From: JAUXFK01 sp034189035
Lineage (GTDB): Bacteria > Desulfobacterota > UBA8473
Length of the DNA stretch: 40,076 bases
NCBI GenBank assembly: GCA_034189035.1
Contig: JAXHVA010000041.1
Span: 1-40,076 of the forward strand
Direction of reading: 5' to 3'
The position numbers and the translations under genes were made by a program. Shown piece by piece: positions 32,100 through 40,076 of the stretch (position 1 is the stretch's first letter; each line of letters opens with the position of its first letter). Under the pieces are notes generated by a model. That model did not search any database, was not told where the DNA came from, and was given only the letters and a program-made list of their open reading frames with translations.

Positions 32100-33209
32100 T
32101 CAAGCGCAATTATTACTCAGTAGATGGATATTACCGACTCTGACATTCTTTAAACCTTCCATTTCAGCCAGTTCTTTACATCTTAGCGCATGTTTTCTCG
32201 ATGTTTTTGGAAGATCGACCATATAAAAATGGGGATAGAATCCCAAAAGGCTATACGGGATTTCCGGATTCAAAGAGGCGATAAACCGTGCTATCTGGGA
32301 TACCTCCTGTTCATCGATATATCCAGGGACCAAGAGTGTACTGGCAATCAAAGGTGGTGGATGGGGCCTTTTTTTTGTCATAAAGGCTATCCTCTTAAAG
32401 TTTTCAAAGGTCCTTTTATTACTCACACCAGTGAGGGCTTGATGAAGAGACTCATTCCATGCCTTCAAATCGATTTTTATACATCCTCCTGATTTCAAAG
32501 ACAGTTCTGCTGCCTCATCGAGTAACAGTGGATTCATCGTACCGTTCGTCTCCCAACAGATACGCAGAATTCTGTCTTTGTTCTTTTCTAATGCGATTCG
32601 CGAGGCAAGGATAGCATGGGGGAGTTGAACAGAAGGATCTCCGCCGAAAAAACATATACACGAGGTCTTGGAATCGACACAACCCGCCAGGTTATCAGGG
32701 GAGGTTATCGGCTCTTGAAATACCCTTTTCCGGTATTGCCAGTTCTGGCAGTACATGCAATTAAATGAACAGGCTTGATAGAATACAGCTAGGTTCTTGT
32801 ATCCATATTCGGCTTTTGGTGAATACGCAAAATCAGGGTATCCTTCTCCTGTTCCTCCTGGACAAACCCAGTCAGCCACACAGTTTGTCGGAAGGGGATC
32901 ATAATAAAAAGATAAATTTCCTTTCTTTGGCCCTGCCCCTGTTAATTTTCCGTTCTGATTTTGGCGAAGCCCGCAAAAACCTCTCTTCCCATCTGGGATC
33001 ATGCACTCGCTTGCACAAATAGTACACTTTACTCCATCTGTTTTTCTTGGGGCTTTAGAAGGAATGAGGAATGCTTCCCGTGAACGGGAGTGGGCCTCTT
33101 CTATGCGAGGTCTCACTTTTTCAAATTCTTCTCTGATACACGCGACACACGTCATAAATGACCTGGTGATTAATCTGGATTCCTTACCACAATTTAAGCA
33201 CCTTTCCAT
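32100..33209 (-). CDS. Radical SAM protein, PflA/AmmeMemoRadiSam-like
   Basis: The 369-residue product has several Cys pairs at the N-terminus (CLNCGK, CVACIRE, CTICASECMIP, FCGLRQ), suggesting zinc or extra iron-sulfur binding. The SAM-radical motif follows as ACSFNCMYCQNW (CxxxCxxC) near residue 155. FFGGDPSVQLPHAI, IKIDLKAWNES and STLLVPGYIDEQE complete the TIM-barrel core. This is a COG1180-type enzyme, related to pyruvate formate-lyase activating proteins; the target is unknown. The stop lies one base before an upstream ATG of gcvH, so the two are probably co-transcribed, but a functional link is inference only. Confidence 0.85.
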   Translation of the reverse strand: MERCLNCGKESRLITRSFMTCVACIREEFEKVRPRIEEAHSRSREAFLIPSKAPRKTDGVKCTICASECMIPDGKRGFCGLRQNQNGKLTGAGPKKGNLSFYYDPLPTNCVADWVCPGGTGEGYPDFAYSPKAEYGYKNLAVFYQACSFNCMYCQNWQYRKRVFQEPITSPDNLAGCVDSKTSCICFFGGDPSVQLPHAILASRIALEKNKDRILRICWETNGTMNPLLLDEAAELSLKSGGCIKIDLKAWNESLHQALTGVSNKRTFENFKRIAFMTKKRPHPPPLIASTLLVPGYIDEQEVSQIARFIASLNPEIPYSLLGFYPHFYMVDLPKTSRKHALRCKELAEMEGLKNVRVGNIHLLSNNCA

Positions 33210-33233
33210 GCTTTTGCCTGTATTTTTAAATGA

Positions 33234-33827
33234 TTACTTCCGATCTATCCTTGATTCTTCTCCATTTATAAGATTTTTGATATTATCCTGGTGTTTCAAT
33301 ATTACAAACCCAGCAACGATTATGCTAAAGAAAAGATAGCCCCCTGAATATTGCAGCAGAAAAATCCAAAGTGGTAGGCTTCCTGTAGCTATCATAGAAC
33401 TCAGGGAAACATATCGCCATTTATAAAGTGTTCCAGCAAATACTAGGAAAGAAATTAAAACGGCCCATGGAATAATGATAACGAATACTCCTAATGCAGT
33501 GGCTACACCTTTGCCCCCCTTGAATTTTAGAAAGACTGGATAAATATGTCCCAAAAAAGCAGAAAGCAAAGTCAAACCAATCCATATCTCTGATTTTAAA
33601 AGCCAGATAGCAATAGCCACTGGGATCAGTCCCTTTAATACATCTCCTAAAAGGGTGATTGCGCCCAGACTCTTTCCAAGGGTCCTATAGACATTTGTTG
33701 CTCCAATATTCCCGCTTCCTTCTTTTCTGATATCTATCTTTCCCAGATAACTCGACAGGATAAGCCCTGTAGGCATAGAACCTAAAAAGTAGGCTATGAA
33801 GATAAGGACAAGGCCATGAATGTTCAT
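33234..33827 (-). CDS. plsY: Glycerol-3-phosphate acyltransferase PlsY
   Basis: The 197-residue membrane protein has the PlsY signatures in order: YFLGSMPTGLIL near the start, REGSGNIGATNVYR near residue 40, GHIYPVFLKFKGGKGVATALG near 95, and KHQDNIKNLINGEE at the end (about residue 180). These are the catalytic loop, acyl-phosphate contacts and glycerol-3-phosphate site. It transfers an acyl group from acyl-phosphate to glycerol-3-phosphate in phospholipid synthesis. Five to seven spans are expected. AGAGG precedes ATG 33827. Confidence 0.97.
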   Translation of the reverse strand: MNIHGLVLIFIAYFLGSMPTGLILSSYLGKIDIRKEGSGNIGATNVYRTLGKSLGAITLLGDVLKGLIPVAIAIWLLKSEIWIGLTLLSAFLGHIYPVFLKFKGGKGVATALGVFVIIIPWAVLISFLVFAGTLYKWRYVSLSSMIATGSLPLWIFLLQYSGGYLFFSIIVAGFVILKHQDNIKNLINGEESRIDRK

Positions 33828-33866
33828 ATCAACCTCTTATATCATTTGTCAGGTTTGTTCAAATCC

Positions 33867-34064
33867 TTAACCACCGGCTATCATCAAAAGGGTGTTGATC
33901 TCATCCCCGTTGCTTACCTCCTTTTCTCCCCATTTTTCTTTTCTAATCATTTTGCCGTTAAGGGAGATGATCATAAAAGGATGATATGATTTAGCCCTCT
34001 TTATCGCCGTAACAATCGCTTCCCCTCGAATCCAATCGAGTTCTTTTCCATCCACAATTATCAT
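33867..34064 (-). CDS. ThiS/MoaD-like sulfur carrier protein
   Basis: ATG 34064 is chosen because AGGAG lies five to six bases ahead; the upstream ATG (34100) has none. The 65-residue product (MIIVDGKELDW...GDEINTLLMIAGG) is of ThiS/MoaD size and ends in the diagnostic Gly-Gly that is thiocarboxylated. It sits directly behind the AOR gene, only 32 bases from its stop, so a role in the tungsten/molybdenum pterin cofactor, like MoaD, is likelier than thiamine synthesis. No MoeB/MoaE partner is in the window. Confidence 0.85.
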   Translation of the reverse strand: MIIVDGKELDWIRGEAIVTAIKRAKSYHPFMIISLNGKMIRKEKWGEKEVSNGDEINTLLMIAGG

Positions 34065-34096
34065 TCTCACTCCTGAATTTAAGTACATAGTATTCT

Positions 34097-36280
34097 TCAA
34101 TAAATGGCACTTTTGTTCATTGCTGGACCAACACTACATAGTGTATTGGTCTTTTTTAAAAGTTCAACAACATCTGGAAAATCGATTCCTAACTCTCTTA
34201 CTTTCTTGAGACTTGGTACGCCCTCCTTTGTCCATCCTCTTCTCTTATAGACTGCGTCTTTGAGTGTTTCGTATCTCTGTTCACGGTACATTCGTAGGGT
34301 TTTCAGCCTCTGGGTTATAGACATGCCGGAAGGATCGACATCAATGAGCTCCTTAAGCTGATTATCGTATCTCTCCTGCCTTGAAAGGTATTCTTCCTCA
34401 GTGACGGGGCCCATCGCTCTAAATGGAATATGATCATCTGCCTTCGTTCCAAAACCCATCTTCAGCCCGAATATCCTCTGAAAGTTGTATACAACTTCAC
34501 TCATTTTGATCATTCCATCGGGGTCTATTGGCCTTCCAGTAGTTGCAGCAAAGTATTGAGAATACCATTTAACGTGTTTCATTACTTTGGCTGGCTCGGG
34601 TGTATTCCTATTGTCTGTGGGCTGTACATCGTTCCATGGGAGTTTGCAAAGGCCGCAAAGACTAAACCATGTCCTGAACATAGGGAACCAATGGAGTGCT
34701 TCGGCCTTTTCTTCAAAATCCGGCATGTAATTCTGAACCATGTCTAAAAATATCAGCCATGCCTCATCGTGTTGCGGGCCTTTGAGGGCAAGGCCGTATC
34801 CACCCTGTTGTGCCAGTGACTCCTTGGAGATATACTGAGAGAACTCAAGTCCCTTTGCCTCCATTCCAATGTCATTTATATATTCTTGATCAGCACCGTA
34901 TTCTTTATGGAATATCTCCTTCATCCTTCTCACACCTTTTCCCACAATAATTCCGAATCCTTTTCCCTGGGCCATCTGATGGATCAGCTCTAAAAAAGCA
35001 TCCTTGTTCCCGAAGTTCAGTTCAAGCCCTTGTGTGTGTTCTTTGGTGATAAGCCCCTTTTCATAACATTCCATAGCAAAAGCAATAGAAGTACCTACTG
35101 AAATGGTGTCTAGACCGTATGTGTCACACCAGTAGTTTGCCTCTATAACGTGGTCAGCATCGAATATGCCGCAATTGGAACCGCAACTTGATATTGTCTC
35201 ATATTCAGGCCCGTCTACTAGGACCTTTTCTCCTTTTTTGGGTCCTGTCATTAAGGTAAAATCTTTTACACAGTGGGCACACGCGAGTGCACAGCCCATC
35301 CAACATCCATCGAATCCTCGATGAAATCGTTTCCTGTATTCCTCACTTCCCATCTTACACGAATCCCTGTGGCTTCCGAATTTAAAGTTATTGATGGGAA
35401 GAAGGTCGTAGTCATCCATAATCGTAACAAGGTGCGTTGTTCCAATCGTTGACATCTCATTTTGGAGAGGATCGACTTCTCGTATTTCAGTGGAATGAGC
35501 CCTCCCGATTCTCAAAAGATCTTCACTGTCTGCAGGATCATTGAGTCCTATTGAGACCTTTGGACTCTTGACTACAATAGCCTTTATCTTCTTATCAGAG
35601 AATACAGTGCCGATACCTCCTCTGCCGGCCTGTTTTACACGTACACTCCTTCGTGCTGTATCGTACCATGAAAAGTTGAGACAACCGAAGGATGTATGTT
35701 TAGCTGCTGTTCCTGAACAGACAACAGATACATCCCGCTGGTTCTCTTTGCCTAATTGATGATGGTAGTATGTAGTGATCTCATATGCCTCGTCCGAGAG
35801 ACCTTGAGGAGGGTATTCCATTGTCAGAGAGCCCATTACACCGTCTATGATTATTACAATTTCCTTGTCAGTTTTTTCCTGTATCTCTAATGCATCGAAT
35901 CCAGCAAACTTCAGATAAGGACCAAAATATCCCCCTACATTACTGTCTATGACATTTCCGGTTAAAGGAGAGATCGTAGTGACGATTGATTTTCCAGAGC
36001 CAGGGTATATAGGTGTTCCACCAAGTGGCCCTGCAGCAATGCATATCTCATTTTCCGGACTATCCCATTTTGTATCGCTGTTTACTGCATGCCATAGAAG
36101 ATAGAGGTCGAATCCTTTGCCTCCTATGAACTTTTCCTTCATAATATCAGTGACCGGCTTTATTTCAAAGGTTTTTCTTTTAAGGTCAACCTTGAGTGTT
36201 CTATTGGTATATCCGTGATGTATTCTGTTTAATTCATAACTCTGAAAAGCGATTTTCGGATTTCGTAAACCATGGGGCAT
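34097..36280 (-). CDS. Tungsten-containing aldehyde ferredoxin oxidoreductase family protein
   Basis: The 727-residue product has the AOR N-terminal domain (KFIGGKGFDLYLL, AAGPLGGTPIYPGSGKSIV, SNVGGYFGPYLKFAGFDALEI). The iron-sulfur cysteines follow in CWMGCALACAHC, then DGPEYETISSCGSNCG, LDTISVGTSIAFAMECYE, and the late cysteines in LCGLCKLPW. The family binds a tungsten bis-pterin and a [4Fe-4S] cluster and oxidises aldehydes to acids with ferredoxin, or carries out related reductions. Which branch (AOR, GAPOR, FOR, BamB-like) cannot be told safely. AAAGGAG precedes ATG 36280. The small ThiS/MoaD-like gene follows closely. Confidence 0.93.
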   Translation of the reverse strand: MPHGLRNPKIAFQSYELNRIHHGYTNRTLKVDLKRKTFEIKPVTDIMKEKFIGGKGFDLYLLWHAVNSDTKWDSPENEICIAAGPLGGTPIYPGSGKSIVTTISPLTGNVIDSNVGGYFGPYLKFAGFDALEIQEKTDKEIVIIIDGVMGSLTMEYPPQGLSDEAYEITTYYHHQLGKENQRDVSVVCSGTAAKHTSFGCLNFSWYDTARRSVRVKQAGRGGIGTVFSDKKIKAIVVKSPKVSIGLNDPADSEDLLRIGRAHSTEIREVDPLQNEMSTIGTTHLVTIMDDYDLLPINNFKFGSHRDSCKMGSEEYRKRFHRGFDGCWMGCALACAHCVKDFTLMTGPKKGEKVLVDGPEYETISSCGSNCGIFDADHVIEANYWCDTYGLDTISVGTSIAFAMECYEKGLITKEHTQGLELNFGNKDAFLELIHQMAQGKGFGIIVGKGVRRMKEIFHKEYGADQEYINDIGMEAKGLEFSQYISKESLAQQGGYGLALKGPQHDEAWLIFLDMVQNYMPDFEEKAEALHWFPMFRTWFSLCGLCKLPWNDVQPTDNRNTPEPAKVMKHVKWYSQYFAATTGRPIDPDGMIKMSEVVYNFQRIFGLKMGFGTKADDHIPFRAMGPVTEEEYLSRQERYDNQLKELIDVDPSGMSITQRLKTLRMYREQRYETLKDAVYKRRGWTKEGVPSLKKVRELGIDFPDVVELLKKTNTLCSVGPAMNKSAIY

Positions 36281-36334
36281 AAAAATTCACTCCTTTGAAT
36301 TGAGCTAAGATTGAACTCATAACCATTCTGAAGT

Positions 36335-36365
36335 GGCCCTTTTGTCCAATATCAGTGACAGGTTA
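36335..36365. repeat. Partial copy of repeat family 2 (left half)
   Basis: GGCCCTTTTGTCCAAT followed by ATCAGTGACA matches the left flank of the copy at 6871-6953 (GGCCCTTTTGCCCAAT, CATCAGTC). The palindromic core is absent. Confidence 0.35.
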
Positions 36366-36370
36366 AGAGT

Positions 36371-36421
36371 GTAAAATGCGGTTTCTCGCCAAAATTTTTA
36401 TATGGGAAACTACCATTTTAC
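36371..36421. promoter_or_regulatory. Imperfect palindrome in the divergent AOR-PHP intergenic region
   Basis: GTAAAATG and CATTTTAC form an outer eight-base inverted repeat, with GTTTC and GAAAC inside, around a T-rich centre. It lies between the divergent AOR and PHP genes, so it could be an operator for either or both. No known regulator site is matched. Confidence 0.35.
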
Positions 36422-36495
36422 ATAAACTTGTAATATAATTGAATCTAATTTTGATGTCAAGTTAAGAATATATACGAATAGGAGGTTATTTATTC

Positions 36496-37581
36496 TTGGG
36501 GATGGAGACTTTTTATGAAAGGAAAATTTACAATAGATACTTTGAATATGTGGGAAATATGCATATACATTCTACGTATTCTGACGGGACAAAAAGCATC
36601 GAAGATATAGCTCGAATAGCACAAAAATCCGGATTGGATTTTATCTGTTTTAATGATCATAATACCCTTGAGGGCCTCCATGATAGGAAGGAAGACTGGT
36701 ATGAAGAAGTACTGGTATTGATCGGTACAGAGGTTAATAAGAGGTATAACCATTATTTGGCTTACGATGTATACGAAGTTATACCAGAAAGTGACATAAA
36801 TCCTCAACAGGTTATCGATGAAGTAAATAGACAAGGAGGCTTTGGGTTTATAGCACATCCTTTTGAGAAGGGATCTCCTTTAATAGATGGGGGTCATGGC
36901 TTTACCTGGAATGATTGGACAGTCGATGGATATGTTGGTATGTCGATATGGGATTATTCTTCTGACTGGAAAGGTAAGGCACAGAGTATTTTAAGTGCTT
37001 TATATTACTACTATAATCCTGGAGATGCAATACGGTATCCGAACCACAGGACATTAGAAAAGTGGGATGAAGAATCTATGAAGAGAAAGATTGTGGCAAT
37101 CGGAGACTCAGATGCTCATGACTATACTTTTAAAAGGGGGCCTTTCTCCTGGATAATTTTCCCGTATCGCTTCCTTTTCAAAGCGATTAATACCCATATA
37201 TTGCTTACAAGTCCATTGACAGGGAACTTCAAGGATGATAAGTTATTAGTCTACTCTGCACTGAAAAGGGGAAACTGCTTTGTGTCCAATGACAGATTAG
37301 GAGATTCCCGTGGATTTCGTTTCTTTACAAGAAGGAGAGAAAAAGAGGCAATTATGGGAGAAGAGGTTGAGTTGAGAAGAGGAATGGTTCTCAATATTGA
37401 GTCTCCAAAGAAGGCCATTATAAGACTTATGAGAAATGGGAAGAGAGTCAAAAGCAAAGTGGATAGGGTGCTTCGATACGAAGTAAGTGATAAAGGGGTC
37501 TATCGAGTGGAACTTTTACGTCCAGGATTCTTTAAGAAAGAGGCTGCTTGGGTATTCTCAAACCCCATATATGTGAGGTAA
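36496..37581 (+). CDS. PHP-domain phosphoesterase
   Basis: The product of about 361 residues has PHP metal-binding motifs: NMHIHSTYSDGTKS (HxH) near residue 21, FNDHNTLEG near 52, IGTEVN near 78, FIAHPFEKG near 118, and GDSDAHDY near 207. These bind a trinuclear metal centre for phosphoester hydrolysis. The tail from about 260 has an Ig-like beta region (MVLNIESPKKAIIRL, YRVELLRP). A TTG at 36496 is supported by AGGAGG about 11 bases upstream; ATG 36502 is an alternative with long spacing. Three bases separate its stop from cutA, so the two are co-transcribed. Substrate unknown. Confidence 0.85.
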   Translation: MGMETFYERKIYNRYFEYVGNMHIHSTYSDGTKSIEDIARIAQKSGLDFICFNDHNTLEGLHDRKEDWYEEVLVLIGTEVNKRYNHYLAYDVYEVIPESDINPQQVIDEVNRQGGFGFIAHPFEKGSPLIDGGHGFTWNDWTVDGYVGMSIWDYSSDWKGKAQSILSALYYYYNPGDAIRYPNHRTLEKWDEESMKRKIVAIGDSDAHDYTFKRGPFSWIIFPYRFLFKAINTHILLTSPLTGNFKDDKLLVYSALKRGNCFVSNDRLGDSRGFRFFTRRREKEAIMGEEVELRRGMVLNIESPKKAIIRLMRNGKRVKSKVDRVLRYEVSDKGVYRVELLRPGFFKKEAAWVFSNPIYVR

Positions 37582-37584
37582 TCG

Positions 37585-37917
37585 ATGGCAAAGAGTGATT
37601 ATATTGTAATTTTCGTAACTTCAGATTCTTACGAGGAGGCTTTAAAGATCGGAAAGACCCTTGTAGAAGATGAATTGGTAGCATGTGCAAATATTATTCC
37701 CCAGATCAGATCGATATTCCACTGGAAGGGTGAGGTTTGCGATGAAAGCGAAATCCTCTTAATCATGAAAAGCAGAGCCGTATTATTTGAAAAAATAGTA
37801 GATAGGGTGATTACGCTTCACAGTTATGACGTTCCAGAGATCATCTCCTTGTCTATTCTTTCTGGGTCAAAGGATTATCTAAACTGGATTGCTGAAGTCA
37901 CAAAAAGTGAATTCTAA
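37585..37917 (+). CDS. cutA: Divalent-cation tolerance protein CutA
   Basis: The 110-residue product has the CutA1 core: VIFVTSDSYEEALKIGKTLVEDELVACANI, SIFHWKGEV, ESEILLIMKSR, and HSYDVPEIISLSI (the conserved HPYxxPE region with Ser), then DYLNWI. CutA forms a compact trimer, implicated in copper and other metal tolerance; its precise function is unsettled. It is translationally coupled to the PHP gene. Confidence 0.95.
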   Translation: MAKSDYIVIFVTSDSYEEALKIGKTLVEDELVACANIIPQIRSIFHWKGEVCDESEILLIMKSRAVLFEKIVDRVITLHSYDVPEIISLSILSGSKDYLNWIAEVTKSEF

Positions 37918-37955
37918 TTCTTTATCATATTTGGGATGTATAATTATTTAATGGC

Positions 37956-37998
37956 TATTGCCTTTGCTGTGACCGATTTTTGCTGAATGAAGTCAATA
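37956..37998. repeat. Internally deleted palindromic MITE-like repeat, copy C
   Basis: Read on the minus strand it joins the left end of copy B (TTGACTT...CAGCAAAAATCGGTCACAGCAAAGGCAA) directly to the right end (CAATAGCCATT), leaving 43 bases. The junction lies at a short CAAT shared by both halves, consistent with a deletion between direct repeats. It follows cutA. Confidence 0.65.
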
Positions 37999-38179
37999 AC
38001 TAGTTAATTTTTTTGATTAAATTGTATTTTCCTTGCGATTTGAGTCGATTTTGAAGGTTCACAATTTACTATAGATAAATCGATCTATATATTTTTGTTG
38101 ACTTTTTATGGGAGTTGTGTTTAATTATTTGGCCATAAAAGAGTGAATCTTTCATAAACAAAATAATTAAAAAAATCTA

Positions 38180-38253
38180 TGGGAGATCGTCCAGCGGCAG
38201 GACTACGGACTCTGACTCCGTCAACCCAGGTTCGAATCCTGGTCTCCCAGCCA
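38180..38253 (+). tRNA. tRNA-Gln (anticodon CUG)
   Basis: TGGGAGA pairs with TCTCCCA as the acceptor stem, followed by G and an encoded CCA. The anticodon stem is ACGGA/TCCGT with loop CTCTGAC, giving anticodon CTG at 38212-38214. The T arm is CCAGG/CCTGG with TTCGAAT. U at position 1 is typical of tRNA-Gln. Confidence 0.97.
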
Positions 38254-38259
38254 TAAAAG

Positions 38260-38291
38260 AAGGTTTAGAAGTAATTCTAAGCCTTTTTTTA
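38260..38291 (+). terminator. Rho-independent terminator of the tRNA
   Basis: AAGGTTTAGAA pairs with TTCTAAGCCTT (11 pairs, one G-T) around GTAA and is followed by a T run. It begins seven bases after the CCA of tRNA-Gln. Confidence 0.9.
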
Positions 38292-38566
38292 TTTATTGTT
38301 CAATTCATATCGGCAAATGAGCCTGCGGATAATTAACCGTGAAAATTCTGTTACAAAATAAAGAGATTTTATGGGATTCGATTTGGCACATCTCAGGATT
38401 GTCTATCCTGGGGATGAAACATACCCCATGGATCAAAAAAATCACAGCAGTCGGCTTGAGCCGCATAAAGGATAAACTTGGGTTTTCACTGAAAGCGGGG
38501 CGATATTTAAGGGTATGTTTAGATTATACTCTTGAAAATTTACTGGTTCGGGTATGTATTCATAAC
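38292..38566. other. Region between the tRNA terminator and the ATPase remnant
   Basis: A frame starting near 38339 is open (MKILLQNKEILWDSIWH...) and runs into the ATPase remnant. I do not recognise it, and it has no ribosome site. It is probably decayed sequence of the same accessory region. Confidence 0.3.
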
Positions 38567-39757
38567 ATGAAGTTCGTAAAAAGACACCTGCCCATATGGA
38601 GCCCTGGAAAAGAAGGCACTGGCTCTAAAGATGATATTTATAGAAAGGCCTCGCCAGTCCAGCAAGGCCTCCCTTCTCAAAATTTATTTGGATAAGAAGG
38701 GCCGCCCCTCCCTCTTTTATAACTGGGATGCCCCTAAGGTCAAGGTAGCGTATCGGGAAGATCCTATATTCTTTGAATCGGATGCAAGGCTATTACTGAA
38801 TGGGAATACAGAGGTATGGATAGCGTGGATGAGATCCATAATCGCACCAAGTGGAAAGATACTCTTAAGGAGCACTATGATCAGTTTCATGAGACATTTC
38901 GTTTTGTAGTTTCCAGGAGCGTCAGGCTTGATCTTTTCAGACAAAACGGTGATGCACTCATAGCAAGATACTTCCTCTTTCATCTCTTCCCTTTTTCCCT
39001 TTCCGAGATGCGCGCGAAGAGGTTTGATGAATTGAGGGCATGGCATGAGATACTTTTGAAAGAAAAATGGCTGGATTTCTTTTTCAGCATAGCGGATGGG
39101 AGGCCCCTTCCCTATGACTTATGTGAGCAAGCCTATGAATTCGGCCCATTTCCCGAGCTTTTTATTGAAGGGAGATACGGCCTTTTCAAACATGTGGCAC
39201 CAGGATTACCTCACTTTATACCTCAGGGAAGAGATCAGAGACCTCACAAGGATTTCAGATATCGATGGGGTTGAGACTCTTGTCTCCCTACTCCCAAAAT
39301 GTATGGGAAGCATATTGTCCATCAACAATCTCAAGGAAAACTTGCAGGTATCCCATGGCACTGTAAGCGCATGGCTCGATTCATTGACCAAACTCTACCT
39401 TATCTGTTTCTTTACAGCCATGGCAGAGAAAGATTCATAAAACCATAAAAAAGGAGAAGAAGTATTATTTTTGTGACTGGTCGTATGTCTCAGAACAAGG
39501 CCCCCATTTCGAAAATATAGTGGCAACGGGGCTAAACCGCTTATGCAATCAGTTCAAAGAGAACGGTCTTGGCCCCTAAGAACTTTTTTTTATAAGAGAT
39601 CTCTCCAAACGGGAGGTTGACTTTCTCATAAACAAAAGGGAAGAGCCCCGTATTGCTCATAGAAGCCAAGATGAGTGAACTTAAGGTTCCCAGGTTTGCA
39701 GTAAACCTTGCAAAAAAATTCATAAGGGAGTTCGTTTCTATGGTAACCTATTATTAA
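38567..39757 (+). pseudogene. Remnant of an AAA+ ATPase with DUF4143 C-terminal domain
   Basis: Pieces in several frames line up as one protein. They are MKFVKRHLP then MEPWKRRHWL; RPRQSSKASLLKIYLDKKG (a damaged Walker A, Gly and Thr lost); YNWDAPKVKVAYREDP; VDEIHNRTKWKDTLKEHY (Walker B region); FRFVVSRSVRLDLFRQ; YLTLYLREEIRDLTRISDI; INNLKENLQVSHGTVSAWLD; KKYYFCDW with HFENIVATGLN; and DLSKREVDFLINKREEP with MSELKVPRF. At least five frame changes or stops interrupt it, for example near 38815, 39200, 39430 and 39580. Intact relatives act as defence- or toxin-associated ATPases of unclear role. It is a non-functional relic beside an IS element. Confidence 0.8.
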
Positions 39758-39844
39758 TCCACAGAGCTTCTCTTTGTGCATATAAAAACCTGATACCGTT
39801 TGTCCAATCTTCAACCTTATATATGATTTGAATTTGTAGACCAT

Positions 39845-40076
39845 TTAACAGGCTCTTCAGCGGGCGCGGATTTTTAGCTCTCCACTGGAAGAGCAATGAT
39901 ACTATTTAAGGTCTCCTCCTAAGCTATGGTATTATGAGTTTCAACACCGAACCACAAACCAATAAAAAAGGAGGAGATCAGATGAGGTTTTATACTAAAC
40001 AACACAAATATTATTGCAGAATCGATCTTCACGCAAGAAAAATGTATCTTTGCATCCTCGATGAAACAGGGGAGAT
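39845..40076 (+). mobile_element. Left end of an IS110-family insertion sequence (truncated by window edge)
   Basis: The non-coding stretch before the transposase holds structured-looking sequence (GCTCTTCAGCGGGCGCGG and CTCTCCACTGGAAGAGC, where GCTCTTC pairs with GAAGAGC). In IS110 elements the region upstream of the transposase encodes the bridge RNA. The exact left boundary cannot be seen. Confidence 0.45.
39982..40076 (+). CDS. IS110-family transposase, N-terminal part
   Basis: ATG 39982 follows AAAGGAGGAGATCAG. The visible 31 residues (MRFYTKQHKYYCRIDLHARK then MYLCILDETGE) match the start of IS110 recombinases, in which the Asp of GIDLHA is the first acidic residue of the DEDD catalytic domain. 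Here it is preceded by Arg rather than Gly (CRIDLHAR). The rest lies beyond the window, so integrity is unknown. Confidence 0.85.
   Translation, partial: MRFYTKQHKYYCRIDLHARKMYLCILDETGE

Noticed and set aside
34082..34099. UGA stop of AOR as a Sec codon
   Set aside because: Only five further codons follow before TAA and no family homology is lost by stopping at the UGA.
38098..38126. Promoter of tRNA-Gln (TTGACT, 17 bases, TTAATT)
   Set aside because: The -10 element is poor and the distance to the tRNA is large; too weak to list as a feature.
1..40076. CRISPR arrays
   Set aside because: No regularly spaced direct repeats were seen; the repeats found are dispersed single palindromes.

Overview
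The window looks like a chromosomal segment of an anaerobic, selenocysteine-using bacterium, most likely a deltaproteobacterium (Desulfobacterota) or close relative. This is inferred from gene content: a tungsten-type aldehyde ferredoxin oxidoreductase, a MopE-like metal-binding secreted protein, arsenosugar-type genes, a long minus-strand housekeeping run, and several genes in which an in-frame UGA replaces a conserved Cys. No selA/B/C/D gene lies in the window, so the taxonomy and the Sec machinery cannot be confirmed here.

Layout. 1-1735 (minus): secreted MopE-like protein broken by a frameshift. 1736-2882: AT-rich, gene-free, with a palindromic repeat. 2883-3731: outer-membrane barrel protein. 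3846-6052: a GT2 glycosyltransferase convergent with a GT-C-like membrane glycosyltransferase. 5952-13008 (plus): a frameshifted two-domain rhodanese, a four-domain rhodanese lipoprotein with Sec in the last active site, a processive GT2, then an arsenosugar-type trio (TIGR04283-like glycosyltransferase, radical SAM ArsS, TIGR04282-like protein). 13051-18579 (minus): two large membrane/C39-like/TPR proteins, one with an intact Cys/His pair and one without. 18816-20907 (minus): sterol-desaturase-like hydroxylase, ArsR repressor and a Sec-containing arsenite methyltransferase ArsM behind a consensus sigma-70 promoter and a candidate operator. 21331-24094: metallophosphoesterase, J-domain protein, MBL hydrolase. 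24091-36280 (minus): MOSC-HisI fusion, unknown acidic protein, EF-G-like GTPase, Sec-containing DUF1573 protein, LemA, nucleotidyltransferase, TPM-domain protein, KptA, GcvH, radical SAM protein, PlsY, ThiS/MoaD-like protein, AOR. 36496-37917 (plus): PHP protein and CutA. 38180: tRNA-Gln(CUG) with a terminator, followed by a decayed AAA/DUF4143 ATPase and the start of an IS110-family transposase running off the window.

Main result. Three genes that a standard caller would truncate are each open across one UGA: a rhodanese (U531, aligned with Cys259 of the same protein), ArsM (U206, in the conserved G-C-I/V-x-G-A motif) and a DUF1573 protein (U78, first Cys of C-G-C). Each UGA is followed by a hairpin at the distance expected for a bacterial SECIS. 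A fourth UGA, between the 748-residue C39-like protein and the frame behind it, also has a strong hairpin but has a competing frameshift explanation. Together they suggest Sec-based thiol chemistry tied to arsenic methylation, arsenosugar-type synthesis and sulfur transfer.

Two dispersed palindromic repeat families occur between genes. One is a 128-133 bp MITE-like hairpin present as two full copies, a 43 bp deletion derivative and a degenerate fragment.
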